64,000 bases of DNA. It comes from Acidiferrimicrobium sp. IK (lineage in GTDB: Bacteria; Actinomycetota; Acidimicrobiia; Acidimicrobiales; Palsa-688). The notes below the pieces were generated by a model. The model saw only the letters and a list, made by a program, of their open reading frames with translations, did not search any database and was not told where the DNA came from. Below are positions 8,970-18,858 of this stretch, piece by piece; the stretch's first letter is position 1, and every line of letters starts with the position of its first letter. The stretch spans positions 1 to 64,000 of the forward strand of contig NZ_JAIMCB010000004.1 in the NCBI RefSeq assembly GCF_025499425.1. Reading direction: 5' to 3'. A program made the translations under genes and the position numbers.

Positions 8970-10163
8970 TCAGCCGATGCGGACGGCCTGGACGAACCAG
9001 GAGCTCAGCGGGACCACGTGGACGGTCGCGCCGGTGTAGGGCGCCTCGACGATGTTGCCGCCCCCGATGTACATGGCGACGTGCTCTCCGGGATCGGAGG
9101 GGAACACCAAGTCCCCGGGCTGCAGCTGGGACATCGAGATGTGGATGCCGTCAGCGAACTGCGCGCCGCTGTAGTGGGGCAGCGAGATGCCCACCTGCTC
9201 GTAGGCCCACATCACCAGGCCGGAGCAGTCGAAGGTGCTCGGACCGGACGCACCCCACACGTAGGGGTCGCCGAGACGGGTCAAGGCGGCGGACACCGCG
9301 CCCGACGCCCCGGCTCCGGGAGGCGGAGCCGGGTTGGACGGGGCGGCGGGGCCGCGGCCTCCGCTGGTGGTCCCGCCCCGGCTGACCGCAGGAGCGGCCT
9401 GGGTCGATGCTCGGGCCGCGGCGCTGGCCGCCGCCTGCTGGGCGGCGAGCTGCTGGGCTTGCTGCGCAGCTCGCTGCTGGGCGGCCGCCTGGGCCGCGGC
9501 GGCCGCCGCTGCGGCCTGCTGGGCCTGGATCTGCGCGACCAACGTGGCGATCTGACCCTGGTCTTGCTGGTATGCGCCCTGCAGCTGGCTCTGGGTGGCG
9601 GCGACGTCCTGGCGGGCCTTGCTGACCTGGGCAACCTGCGCCTGGGCCGCGACCAGCGCCTGCTGCAGGGTGGCCTTGGCCGTCTTGTCCTGCACCGCGG
9701 CCAGCCGGTACTGGTCGAGGGCGTCGCGCTGCGAGGCGGCCAGGCTGTCGACGTACTCGGCACCGAGCAGGCTGGCGGTCGCGGTCCCGAGGGTCGAGGC
9801 GCCCTGGAGGGCCCTGGTGGTTCCCCCGCCGGTGTAGGCATCGAGCGCCTCCGCGCTCAGCGCACCCCGAGCCTTAGCGGTGGCGGCGTCGGCGGCGGCG
9901 AGGGCGGTGGTGGCCGAGGCCACCTTCGCGTTCGCGGTCTGGGCGGCGAGGGTGGCGGCGTCGTACTGCTCGCCGAGGGCCCCTTCCTGCTGCCCCAGAG
10001 TCTGGATCCGGGCGGCAAGAGTCTGGGCTTGGGCTCGCAGGCTGGAGAGCTGGTCGGCCGAGGCGTTGGCCCCGACGCTGTAGCCAGCCCCGGCGGCGAC
10101 AGTGCTGGCCGCTACCAGGATCCGTACCGCGTGTCGACGGAAATTCCACGTGCACGTAGTCAC
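8970..10163 (-). CDS. secreted NlpC/P60 peptidoglycan hydrolase with coiled coil
   Basis: A 397-residue exported protein from GTG 10163. Residues 1-35 form a signal peptide. About 36-260 are Ala/Gln-rich coiled coil with a long poly-Ala/Gln stretch, then a Gly/Pro linker. The C-terminal NlpC/P60 domain (about 280-397) has the catalytic Cys in STFDCSGLVMWAY and His in PGEHVAMYIGGG. The layout is that of RipA-like DL-endopeptidases that cut peptide stems for cell separation. The frame is open farther upstream, but the signal peptide fixes the start. No SD is obvious. Confidence 0.85.
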   Translation of the reverse strand: MTTCTWNFRRHAVRILVAASTVAAGAGYSVGANASADQLSSLRAQAQTLAARIQTLGQQEGALGEQYDAATLAAQTANAKVASATTALAAADAATAKARGALSAEALDAYTGGGTTRALQGASTLGTATASLLGAEYVDSLAASQRDALDQYRLAAVQDKTAKATLQQALVAAQAQVAQVSKARQDVAATQSQLQGAYQQDQGQIATLVAQIQAQQAAAAAAAAQAAAQQRAAQQAQQLAAQQAAASAAARASTQAAPAVSRGGTTSGGRGPAAPSNPAPPPGAGASGAVSAALTRLGDPYVWGASGPSTFDCSGLVMWAYEQVGISLPHYSGAQFADGIHISMSQLQPGDLVFPSDPGEHVAMYIGGGNIVEAPYTGATVHVVPLSSWFVQAVRIG

Positions 10164-10335
10164 AACGGGAGGTGACGTTAGGCAACGGGGCCGCCCGAGG
10201 TCAAGGATGCCCGCTATCAAGGCCCCGAAACCGGGGTGCAAAGTGGTCCGATTCGACGGCAAGAGCGCATGCGCCCTACTGGAGATGTACCCACCCGAAG
10301 GACGACTACACGCCCAATGAGCAGGCAAAACGCGA

Positions 10336-10362
10336 AGATCCCCGGCCGGCGGCCGGGGATCT
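10336..10362 (-). terminator. intrinsic terminator downstream of the thiolase gene
   Basis: A perfect 12-bp stem (AGATCCCCGGCC with its complement) surrounds a 3-base loop. On the minus strand it is followed by CGCGTTTTGCC, so it can stop transcripts of the thiolase gene ending at 10419. Confidence 0.75.
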
Positions 10363-10418
10363 GCGCGCTCAAAACGACAAAACGACCAAACCGGTGGGAG
10401 GTTCGGCCGCCTAGCGAG

Positions 10419-11630
10419 TCAGGACAGCCGTTCGACGACCATCGCCATGCCCTGGCCTCCTCCGACGCACATCGACTCGAGCCCGATGGTCTTGTCACCG
10501 TCCTCCAAGCCGTTGATCAAGGTCGTCATGATCCGGGCGCCGGTCATCCCGAAGGGGTGGCCGAGGGCGATGGCCCCGCCGTGGACGTTGAGCTTGTCCC
10601 AGCTGATACCGAGCTGGGCGGCGGAGGGGACGACCTGGGCGGCGAACGCCTCGTTGATCTCCACCAGGTCCACGTCGTCGATGGTCATCCCAGCGCGGGC
10701 CAGGGCCTGCCGGCACGCCTCCACCGGGCCCAGCCCCATGATCTCTGGGTTGAGGGCGGTGACCCCCGACGACACGATGCGCGCCAGCGGGCGGATGCCC
10801 AGCTGGCGGGCCTTGGTGTCGCTCATGACGACCACGGCGGCGGCACCGTCGTTGAGCGGGCAGCTGTTGCCGGCGGTGATCTCGCCGTCGGGGCGGAACA
10901 CCGGCTTCAAGTTGGCCAGCCCCTCGACTGTCGTGCCCGGCCTCGGCCCGTCGTCGCGGCTGACGGTGGTGCCGTCGGCGAGGGTCAGGGGACTGATCTC
11001 CCGCTCGAAGAACCCGTTCTCCTGCGATTCGACGGCCCGCTGTTGCGACAGGGCCGCGAAGCGGTCCATCTCCTCGCGGCTGACCTTCTCCAGCTCCCGG
11101 ACGTTCTCGGCGGTCTGGCCCATGGCGATGTAGATGTCGGGGAGGCCAGGCGACTCCGACCAGGGGGCGGCACCGCCGAGCGAGCGGGTAGCGGAGCGCT
11201 CCACCGCCTCCGCAAAGCGGGGGTTCTCGGTGTTGGGCATGCCGTCGGACATGCCCTGGCTGAAGCGGCTGACCGCCTCCACGCCAGCCGCGATGAACAC
11301 GTCGCCCTCGCCGGCTTTGATGGCGTGGGCCGCCATGCGGATGGTCTGCAGCGACGAAGAGCAGTAACGGTTGACCGTCGCTCCCGGGACGTGTGGGAGT
11401 CCGGCGAGGATGGCGACGACCCGGGCCATGTTGTAGCCGGCCTCGCCGGCGGGCTGGGCGTTTCCGAGCAGCAGGTCCTCGATCAGCGCGGGATCCAGCG
11501 ACGGGACCTTGGCCAGCGCAGCGGTGACCATCTGCGCCGCCATGTCGTCGGGCCGCAGGCTGGTCAGCGAACCCTTGAACGCCCGACCGATCGGGCTACG
11601 GGCGGTTGCGACGATGACAGCCTCGGGCAT
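10419..11630 (-). CDS. acetyl-CoA acetyltransferase (thiolase)
   Basis: A 403-residue thiolase joining or cleaving acyl-CoA and acetyl-CoA in fatty acid degradation or acetoacetyl-CoA synthesis. The nucleophilic Cys is in VNRYCSSSLQTI (about residue 90); the C-terminal signatures NEAFAAQ, GGAIALGHPFGMTGAR and CVGGGQGMAMVV supply the His and second Cys. ATG 11630 is preceded by TGGAGG. It stands alone, so degradative and biosynthetic roles cannot be separated. A strong terminator follows. Confidence 0.92.
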   Translation of the reverse strand: MPEAVIVATARSPIGRAFKGSLTSLRPDDMAAQMVTAALAKVPSLDPALIEDLLLGNAQPAGEAGYNMARVVAILAGLPHVPGATVNRYCSSSLQTIRMAAHAIKAGEGDVFIAAGVEAVSRFSQGMSDGMPNTENPRFAEAVERSATRSLGGAAPWSESPGLPDIYIAMGQTAENVRELEKVSREEMDRFAALSQQRAVESQENGFFEREISPLTLADGTTVSRDDGPRPGTTVEGLANLKPVFRPDGEITAGNSCPLNDGAAAVVVMSDTKARQLGIRPLARIVSSGVTALNPEIMGLGPVEACRQALARAGMTIDDVDLVEINEAFAAQVVPSAAQLGISWDKLNVHGGAIALGHPFGMTGARIMTTLINGLEDGDKTIGLESMCVGGGQGMAMVVERLS

Positions 11631-11783
11631 GGTGCCTCCAGGTGAGGAGCCGCCGGCGGAAGCGGCGGACAAGGGGGTGGATGCAGGGGAGGCCGCCGTC
11701 GGCGGGCAGCCCGGGTGGGCACCCTGCGGCACCACTGCGGTGCCAGGTCTGACTGTACCAACGGCCGCTGGTATCCAGGCAGC

Positions 11784-12149
11784 TCAGCTGGCCAGCGCCA
11801 CCGGTGCCCTCAGCGCGGCCAGCTCGACGGTGAGGCCGGATCCTTGCAGCGCGTCGAGGAGCCGGGTGACCGGCGGGCACGACGTGCCGGCGACCACAGG
11901 CGAGCCGCCGGCGGCCCGGACCAGACCGCAGGTGATGGCGACTGCGTGCAGGCCGGCGGTGTCAACGAAGTCCAAACCGGAGAGATCCACCGTGACGATC
12001 CCGGGTTGGCCCTCGCCGAGGATCATCCCCAGGCTGATCAGTTCGCGGCCGGTGGAGAGGTCCAGGGCGCCGCGAACACCGAGGGTCCATCCGTCGCCGG
12101 AGCAGTCGACGTCGATCTGGAACGTGCCGGGTGAGGTGGTGGCGAGCAT
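11784..12149 (-). CDS. STAS-domain protein (anti-sigma factor antagonist-like)
   Basis: A 121-residue single STAS domain. VTVDLSGLDFVDTAGLHAVA carries the phosphorylatable-type position, here Thr rather than Ser within DTAG. In this family unphosphorylated antagonists bind anti-sigma kinases and free a sigma factor. No partner kinase or sigma gene is nearby. ATG 12149 has AAAGGCGGAA upstream; it diverges from the DUF3039 gene. Confidence 0.8.
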   Translation of the reverse strand: MLATTSPGTFQIDVDCSGDGWTLGVRGALDLSTGRELISLGMILGEGQPGIVTVDLSGLDFVDTAGLHAVAITCGLVRAAGGSPVVAGTSCPPVTRLLDALQGSGLTVELAALRAPVALAS

Positions 12150-12302
12150 GGCGTTTCCGCCTTTCACTGGTGGCTGGTGAAGGCCAGTCCAGCGCGGCTG
12201 GCTGAAGGCTCCCTTGGGTGCAGCTGAGAACCGGTGAAGAAGCGGCCCCGCGCCTCCAGCTGCCCTTCGGGCGGCGGGCGGGCGCGGGATACGCTTGGGG
12301 GC

Positions 12303-12578
12303 ATGACGGATATCGGCCTCGCACCGGTTCAGTCCGACCCCGCCCTGGAGGGCGACCACGAGCGGATGGCCCACATCGTGCTCGAGGGCGTGACCACCAC
12401 GGAGGGTGAGTTCGTGTCGGCGGGCAACTCGGTGGTCGAGGGGATGATCAACGGCACGGCCGTCAAGGCGCTGTGCGGCAAGATCTGGGTTCCCGGCCGC
12501 GACCCCAAGAAGTACCCGCTCTGCCCGACCTGCAAGGACATCGCCGAGTCGATGGGCTGGAAGGTGCCGGCCCAATAG
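12303..12578 (+). CDS. DUF3039 domain protein
   Basis: A 91-residue soluble protein matching the actinobacterial DUF3039 type. The recognisable core is HIV, then ALCGKIWVPGRDPKKYP followed by LCPTCKDI, giving three cysteines that probably bind a metal. The function of the family is unknown. ATG 12303 begins the conserved part; the frame is open upstream without support. It converges on the FAD oxidoreductase gene 18 bp downstream. Confidence 0.85.
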   Translation: MTDIGLAPVQSDPALEGDHERMAHIVLEGVTTTEGEFVSAGNSVVEGMINGTAVKALCGKIWVPGRDPKKYPLCPTCKDIAESMGWKVPAQ

Positions 12579-12596
12579 CAGCCGCCCCGGGGCGGA

Positions 12597-13796
12597 TCAC
12601 ACCTCGGGCGGGAAGGGATCGCCGGCGTCGATCGCCCGGCGGAGCTTCATGACCTTGGCCGGGCGGCCGGCGCCGAGAGCGGCCACGACGCGCCCGTCGC
12701 GACCGAACGCGACGAGCCATTTGGTGCCGGTCCCGTCGTCGTCGAGCATCGCGACGTCGTCGCCGGGCGCCGCCCGCCCCACCATCTGGAGCTTGACGCC
12801 GAGCTGGTCGGACCAGAAGTAGGGCACCGGTGCGAACGGCGCCGCCTCGTCGCCGCGCAGCAGTGTCTTGGCGGCGGCGTCGCCCTGCTCGACGGCGTTG
12901 GTCCAGTGCTCGACGCGCACCGGCAACAGCTGCCCGGGCTGGTCCCAGCACGCCACGTCGCCTGCGGCGACGACGTCGGGTAGCGGCCGGCCGCCGGCGA
13001 GGACCCGCAGGCGGCTGTCGCATCTCACCCCGTTGGCCAGGTCGACGCCTGACCCCTCCAGCCAGCCCACGTTCGGGCTGACCCCGACACCGACGACGAC
13101 CACGTCGGCGGCCACGAGCCGCCCGTCGGCGAGGCGCACCGCCTCGACGCCGTCGACGCCCTCCAGCGAGTCGACGCCGATCCCGGTCTCCACCTTGATG
13201 CCGCACTGGCGGTGGCGGGCGGCGATGCGAGCCCCCATGGCCGCGCCGACGGCCCGCTCCAGGGGGACCGGAAGGGCCTCGATGACCGTGACGTCTACCC
13301 CGAGGTCCCGGCAGCTCGACGCCACCTCCAGGCCGATGAACCCGGCGCCGATGATGGCCACTGACGTCGGGCCGGCCCGCAGGTCGGCGCGCAGCGCCAC
13401 GGCGTCGTCGAGGGTGCGCACGACATGGACCCGAGACAGGTCGCCGAGCGCCGGGAGCCGGCGGGCGTGGGCGCCGGTGGCGATGACCAGCCGACCCCAT
13501 TCCAGCTGCTCGCCGCCGGCCAGCGTGACCCGGTGACCGTCGAGGTCCAGCCCGGTGGCCGCGGTGGCGAGACGCCACTCGACGCCGAGATCTGCGGCCA
13601 CCTCCAGGCGGGTCAGCTCGGCGGGGTCCCGGTCGCCGTCGGTCAGCACCTTCTTGGAAAGCGGCGGCCGGTCGTAGGGCATGTGGGCCTCCGCTCCGAC
13701 TACGACGATCTCCGTGTCGTCGCCGTCCAGGCGGAGCGCCTCAACGGCTCGCAGGCCGGCGAGGGACGCTCCGACGACGACCGTCGGTGCGCTCAC
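12597..13796 (-). CDS. FAD/NAD(P)-dependent ferredoxin-reductase-like oxidoreductase
   Basis: A 399-residue flavoprotein of the ferredoxin/rubredoxin reductase type. It has an N-terminal FAD Rossmann motif (VVVGASLAGLRAVEAL), the YDRPPLSKKVL segment, a second dinucleotide site for NAD(P)H (IIGAGFIGLEVASS), the FAD-contacting VAAGDVACW, and a C-terminal reductase domain including FWSDQLGVKLQMVG. Such proteins feed electrons to ferredoxins serving P450s or dioxygenases. No ferredoxin gene is adjacent, so the partner is unknown. Confidence 0.88.
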   Translation of the reverse strand: MSAPTVVVGASLAGLRAVEALRLDGDDTEIVVVGAEAHMPYDRPPLSKKVLTDGDRDPAELTRLEVAADLGVEWRLATAATGLDLDGHRVTLAGGEQLEWGRLVIATGAHARRLPALGDLSRVHVVRTLDDAVALRADLRAGPTSVAIIGAGFIGLEVASSCRDLGVDVTVIEALPVPLERAVGAAMGARIAARHRQCGIKVETGIGVDSLEGVDGVEAVRLADGRLVAADVVVVGVGVSPNVGWLEGSGVDLANGVRCDSRLRVLAGGRPLPDVVAAGDVACWDQPGQLLPVRVEHWTNAVEQGDAAAKTLLRGDEAAPFAPVPYFWSDQLGVKLQMVGRAAPGDDVAMLDDDGTGTKWLVAFGRDGRVVAALGAGRPAKVMKLRRAIDAGDPFPPEV

Positions 13797-13899
13797 GGGC
13801 GGGGAGTCCAGACGGCGAGGGTGGAGGGCATCGCCGAGACCCTATTGCCACCGTCACCAGGTCGTCCTCCTCGCCGGCGGCGCGCCCGGCGCCCCAGGG

Positions 13900-13911
13900 G
13901 TGACTAGTCAC
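13900..13911. promoter_or_regulatory. 12-bp perfect palindrome, candidate operator
   Basis: GTGACTAGTCAC is fully palindromic. It lies between the divergent oxidoreductase (start 13796) and metalloprotease (start 14070) genes, where a dimeric regulator could act on both. An 8-bp GC stem (13933-13940 with 13961-13968) lies just downstream. No regulator is identified. Confidence 0.35.
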
Positions 13912-14069
13912 GCGGGGCGGGTGCGAGCAAAGCGCGCCGCTACACGCGGAAAGGGGAAGCGCGGCGCGACGCCCAGCCCGCTTCGCCCCCGCCCGCTCAA
14001 GGTGCCCCCTCGATCACCCCGACACAAGGGATGTCCCCGGAGCTTCGCTCGAAGCCAAGGAGCCCCCCG

Positions 14070-15623
14070 TTGCGATCCATCCCCCGTCGTACCCCGTCCC
14101 GGTCGTGCCGTGTCGGCCTCGCCGCGTCGGCTTTGCTGGCAGCGGCCGGCGTCGCCGTTCCCGTCGCCCAGACCGGAGCCGGTCTCGCCGCGGCGCCCAC
14201 CACCGCGACCCGTCCCGCGGCGCCTGCCGTCCACCTGACCAACTCGGAGGTGCCGCCGGTCGGTGCCCGCCGCCCCGGCCCGGCCCACGCCGCCGAAGCC
14301 AACGTGTGGGGTCACGTCGCGGTGGCCGCCGCGCCGACCCCCGACGGGCGCGGCTTTTGGGTGGTGTGGGCCGACGGGTCGGTCAGCGCGCTCGGGACCG
14401 CCAAGTGGTACGGGGACATGGCCGGCCACGCGCTCAACGCCCCGATGGTGGGCATCAGCGCCTCGCCGGACGGCGCCGGCTATTGGCTGCTCGGACGCGA
14501 CGGCGGGGTGTTCAACTTCGGCGACGCCCCCTTCGACGGGTCCACCGGCAACATCCACCTCAACGCCCCGGCGCTGCAGATGACGACGCCGGGCATCCAG
14601 CCCGGCTACTACTTCGCGGCCGGCGACGGCGGCGTATTCACCTTCGGCGGAGCCCCGTTCTACGGGTCGACCGGCAACATCCGTCTCAACAAGCCGGTGG
14701 TGGGCATGGCCTCGACCAGCTCAGGCAGCGGCTACTGGCTGGTCGCCTCCGACGGGGGGATCTTCCCGTTCGGGCAGGCCGGGTTCTACGGCTCGACCGG
14801 CAACGTCCGCCTCAACCAGCCCGTCGTCGGGATGGCGCCTACGTCGACCGGCCACGGCTACTGGCTGGTGGCGGCCGACGGCGGGGTGTTCACCTTCGGT
14901 GACGCCGCCTTCCACGGGTCCGCGGTCGGCATGACCAACGGGGCCCAGGTCGTGGGCCTGGTCGCCGCCAACGACGGCGGCGGCTACTGGGTGATCCTCT
15001 CCAACGGCGGCGTGCTGTCCTTCGGGAACGCACCGCAGATCGCCGGGGCGCCGGGCGCCCCCGCCCCGTCGGCGGCCACCTCCAGCCACTACACCTTCGA
15101 GGTCACCAACAGCAGCGGCCAGCCCGCTCGGTGGAACTCCTGCGAAGCGGTCCCCTTCGCGGTGGTGACCCCCGGCGCGCCGGCCAACTGGCTGGCCGAC
15201 GTCACCGACGCGGTGAGCCAGGTGTCGGCCGCCACCGGCCTGTCTTTCGTCGACGAGGGCGCCTACTCGTCGCTCTCCGCCGTGCCGAGCAGCGCCAAGG
15301 TGACGATCAGCTGGGCCCCCAGCCTGAGCGGCTCCGACGCGGTCGGGCTGACGACCTACTACTACATCCTCGATTCCCGCTTCGCCCCCCAGATCACCGG
15401 CGCCAAGGTGCAGATCCTCTCGTCGCTGTCGAGCGGGCTCGGGATGTCGGGCGAGATCCCGGTGCTGCTCCACGAGCTGGGCCACGCGGTCGGCCTCGGT
15501 CACTTCGCCGGTGCCGACGTCATGAACCCGGTCGATCAGGGCTACTCCTCCTACCAGCCCGGCGATCTGGCCGGCCTGAGCCGGGTCGGCGCGGCCCAGG
15601 GGTGCAGCGGCTTCTACAGCTGA
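14070..15623 (+). CDS. secreted repeat-bearing metzincin-like metalloprotease
   Basis: A 517-residue exported protein. TTG 14070 is chosen because AAGGAG sits 6 bases before it and the product then begins with a basic, hydrophobic signal peptide; ATG 14031 is a longer alternative. About residues 80-330 are roughly five to six tandem units of about 45 residues of the pattern GYWLVASDGGIFPFG-aFYGSTGN-RLN-PVVGM, resembling a beta-propeller. The C-terminal domain carries HELGHAVGLGHFAGADVMNP, an HExxHxxGxxH zinc site followed by a Met-turn-like DVMNP. Known biology of metzincins supports an extracellular protease, with the repeats probably binding a cell-surface or polymer ligand. Confidence 0.85.
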   Translation: MRSIPRRTPSRSCRVGLAASALLAAAGVAVPVAQTGAGLAAAPTTATRPAAPAVHLTNSEVPPVGARRPGPAHAAEANVWGHVAVAAAPTPDGRGFWVVWADGSVSALGTAKWYGDMAGHALNAPMVGISASPDGAGYWLLGRDGGVFNFGDAPFDGSTGNIHLNAPALQMTTPGIQPGYYFAAGDGGVFTFGGAPFYGSTGNIRLNKPVVGMASTSSGSGYWLVASDGGIFPFGQAGFYGSTGNVRLNQPVVGMAPTSTGHGYWLVAADGGVFTFGDAAFHGSAVGMTNGAQVVGLVAANDGGGYWVILSNGGVLSFGNAPQIAGAPGAPAPSAATSSHYTFEVTNSSGQPARWNSCEAVPFAVVTPGAPANWLADVTDAVSQVSAATGLSFVDEGAYSSLSAVPSSAKVTISWAPSLSGSDAVGLTTYYYILDSRFAPQITGAKVQILSSLSSGLGMSGEIPVLLHELGHAVGLGHFAGADVMNPVDQGYSSYQPGDLAGLSRVGAAQGCSGFYS

Positions 15624-15683
15624 CCGCCGGCCCCGACGCGGGAATGGCGCAGCTCGGGGTTCCGGTTGGGCCACCATGGGGCG

Positions 15684-16256
15684 GTGCGCACAACCGGAGC
15701 CGGCCGACCCGGCGAGCCTGATCCCGACGGGACCCAGGCTGATGGGAGCGACCCGGCCGCGTGGTTCGCCGCCGTGCTGCCAGCCGAGTGGCGGGGCGGT
15801 CCGCCCACCGTCGAGGTCGACAACGACGAGATCCTGGTCATCGTCCACCTCCCTGACCCGCCGCCCGGCTCGCCGGGAGGAGGCAGCTTCGGGCCTGGGG
15901 ACCAGGCCCGCATCGAATGGTTCCGGGCCCAGACCCGCGACGAGCGCATGGCGCTGGCGGCGGACGCGGAGGCCCGCTTCGGGCGCAAGGTGTCTTGGGG
16001 GGCGTGCGCCGGCGAGATGGCGGCCACCTTCACCATGTCGTCGGTCCCGGTGATGACCAGGCTGCGCATGCCCGAGAGGCGGGTGCTCGACACGCTCATC
16101 GACGCTGGCGTGGCCCGCAGCCGCAGCGAGGCGCTGGCCTGGTGCGTGCGCCTGGTCGGCGACAACGAGAAGGAGTGGATCGCCCGGCTGAGGGACGCGT
16201 TCGCGGCGGTCGAGGCGGTACGCGACGAAGGGCCGGCGGCCCGCCGTCGCGGGTAG
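15684..16256 (+). CDS. conserved-looking hypothetical protein, possible RHH-type C-terminus
   Basis: A roughly 190-residue soluble protein; starts at TTG 15666 or GTG 15684 are equally possible. The middle has VEVDNDEILVIVHLPDPP, and the C-terminal 50 residues (RRVLDTLIDAGVARSRSEAL onward) look like a ribbon-helix-helix or helical regulator-like segment. I do not recognise the family. It converges with sufU, leaving only 6 bp between stops. Confidence 0.6.
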   Translation: MRTTGAGRPGEPDPDGTQADGSDPAAWFAAVLPAEWRGGPPTVEVDNDEILVIVHLPDPPPGSPGGGSFGPGDQARIEWFRAQTRDERMALAADAEARFGRKVSWGACAGEMAATFTMSSVPVMTRLRMPERRVLDTLIDAGVARSRSEALAWCVRLVGDNEKEWIARLRDAFAAVEAVRDEGPAARRRG

Positions 16257-16262
16257 GTCGGG

Positions 16263-16736
16263 CTAGCTGGCCGGAGCCGCGATGCTGTCGAGGGCCTGGG
16301 TGAGGGTGTTCCACGACAGGGTGGCGCACTTGATCCGCACCGGGAACTTGACCACCCCTTGGAGGGCCTCCAAGTCGCCGAGGGCTACCTCGGGTTCGAC
16401 CGGTCCGCCGTCGTCGCCGTCGAGCCGGGCCTCGTGGACCGACATCATCGCCTTGAACGTGCGGATCACGGCGCGGGCCTCCTCGAGCGAGCGCCCTTTG
16501 ACCGCGGTCGACATCATCGAGGCCGACGACTGGCTGATCGAGCAGCCCTGCCCGGTGAGGCGCAGGTCGGTGACTGTGTCCCCGTCGACTTGCACGTAGA
16601 CGGTGATCTCGTCGCCGCACAGCGGGTTGAACCCGGTCTCGGCGTGAGCCGGCGGGACGGGCAACTCGCCGCGGTTGCGGGGGTTGCGATAGTGATCGAG
16701 GATGATCTCCCGGTAGAGATCTTCGAGGCCGGGCAC
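16263..16736 (-). CDS. sufU: SufU iron-sulfur assembly protein
   Basis: A 157-residue SufU/IscU-fold protein with the three conserved cysteines: CGDEITV (near 41), GQGCSISQ (near 66) and IKCATLSW (near 136). The Asp of CGD and the SufU-specific insertion between the second and third Cys are present. In actinobacteria and firmicutes SufU takes sulfur from SufS. It is last in the sufC-sufS-sufU run, 52 bp after sufS. Confidence 0.92.
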   Translation of the reverse strand: MPGLEDLYREIILDHYRNPRNRGELPVPPAHAETGFNPLCGDEITVYVQVDGDTVTDLRLTGQGCSISQSSASMMSTAVKGRSLEEARAVIRTFKAMMSVHEARLDGDDGGPVEPEVALGDLEALQGVVKFPVRIKCATLSWNTLTQALDSIAAPAS

Positions 16737-16788
16737 GGGGCTCCTTGACTACAGGTGGTGGGCAGCAGAGGTCTGGGAAAGCGGGCGG

Positions 16789-18029
16789 TCAGCCGAACAG
16801 TCTGTCGGCATCGGCGAGCGCGTCGGCGAGCACGTCGACGTCCGCCTCGTCGTTGTAGATCGAAAACGACGCCCGGGCGGTGGCGCCCACGCCGAGGCGA
16901 CGCATCAGCGGCTTGGCGCAATGGTGGCCGGCGCGTACGCACACCGCCGACTCGTCGAGCACCTGCGAGAGATCGTGGGGATGGATGTCTTTGTAGGCGA
17001 ACGAAAGCACCCCGCCGCGCTGGTCGGCGTCGAGCGGCCCGTGCACCCTCAGATCGTCGCCGTAGCGGGCGGTGAGGGTGTCGATGGCGTAGGCGGTGAG
17101 GTGCCGCTCGTGGGCCCGCACCGCGTCCATGCCGAGCGTCTCGAGGTACCGGACCGCCGCCTCGAGACCGACGGCCTCGGCGATCGGAGGGGTCCCCGCC
17201 TCGAACTTCCACGGCACGTCATTGGTGGTGAAACCGTCCAGGCGGACGTCGCGGATCATTTCGCCGCCCCCGAGGAACGGCGGCATGGCGTCGAGCAGCT
17301 CGGCCCGGGCCCACAACACGCCGATGCCCGTCGGGCCGAGCATCTTGTGGCCGGTCACGCCGTAGAAGTCCACACCAAGCTCGGACACGTCGGTGGCTGT
17401 CGCCGGCGTGTACTGGGCGCCGTCGACGAGTACCAAGGCGCCGGCGGCGTGGGCCGCGTCGGCGATGCGCCGTACCGGGGTGAGGGTGCCGAGGACGTTG
17501 GACATGGCGGTGAAGGCCACCAGCTTGGCCCCCGCCAGCGTGCGGTCGAGGTCGCTCAAGTCCAACAAGCCGTCCTCGCCGACCGGCAGGTAGCGAAGCT
17601 CGATGCCTCGCTCGGCCTTCAGCTGCAGCCACGGCACCAGGTTGGCGTGGTGCTCCATCTCGGTCAGAACCACCACGTCGCCGGCGTGCAGGTTCGCTCC
17701 GCCCCACGACCGGGCCACCAGGTTGATGGCCTCGGTCACGTTCTTCGTGAACACCACCTCCGAAGGGGACCCGGCACCGATAAACCTGGCCATCGCTTTG
17801 CGGGCGTCCTCGTAGAGGCGGGTCGCTTCCTCGGCGATGGTGTACACGCCGCGGTGGACGTTGGCGTGGGTGGTCTCGTAGTAGCGGTCCATGGCGTCGA
17901 GGACCGCGGTGGGCTTCTGCGAGGACGCCGCGGAGTCCAAGTAGACCAGCCGCTTGCCGTGGACCTCGACCGCGAGGATCGGGAAGTCCTTCTTGATCGA
18001 GGCGACGTCGATGGGGGTCGCAGGTGCGT

Positions 18030-18039
<10 letters not shown>
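16789..18039 (-). CDS. sufS: SufS cysteine desulfurase
   Basis: A 416-residue PLP enzyme converting cysteine to alanine plus a persulfide. The PLP Lys lies in GVTGHKMLGPTGIGVL, the His stacking on PLP in EMEHHANLVPW, and the catalytic Cys in SAVCVRAGHHCAKPLM, as in group II (SufS) desulfurases. ATG 18039 overlaps the sufC stop by 10 bases, so the two are coupled. Confidence 0.95.
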
Positions 18040-18776
<737 letters not shown>

Positions 18777-18858
18777 CCCAACAGTGTATTACCACTACGG
18801 CCGTAGGGGAAAAGGTGGGCGTCCAACGGCGGCCCGCCGGGCTATTAGTGTCCGATTG

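Noticed and set aside
10164..10330. c-di-AMP (ydaO) riboswitch before the NlpC/P60 gene
   Set aside because: Such switches often precede these hydrolases, but the conserved GGGGAA/CCGA-type elements are not visible here.
13912..14069. Possible c-di-GMP or c-di-AMP riboswitch before the secreted protease
   Set aside because: A CAAAGC sequence and a stem are present, but the conserved core of neither riboswitch could be aligned.
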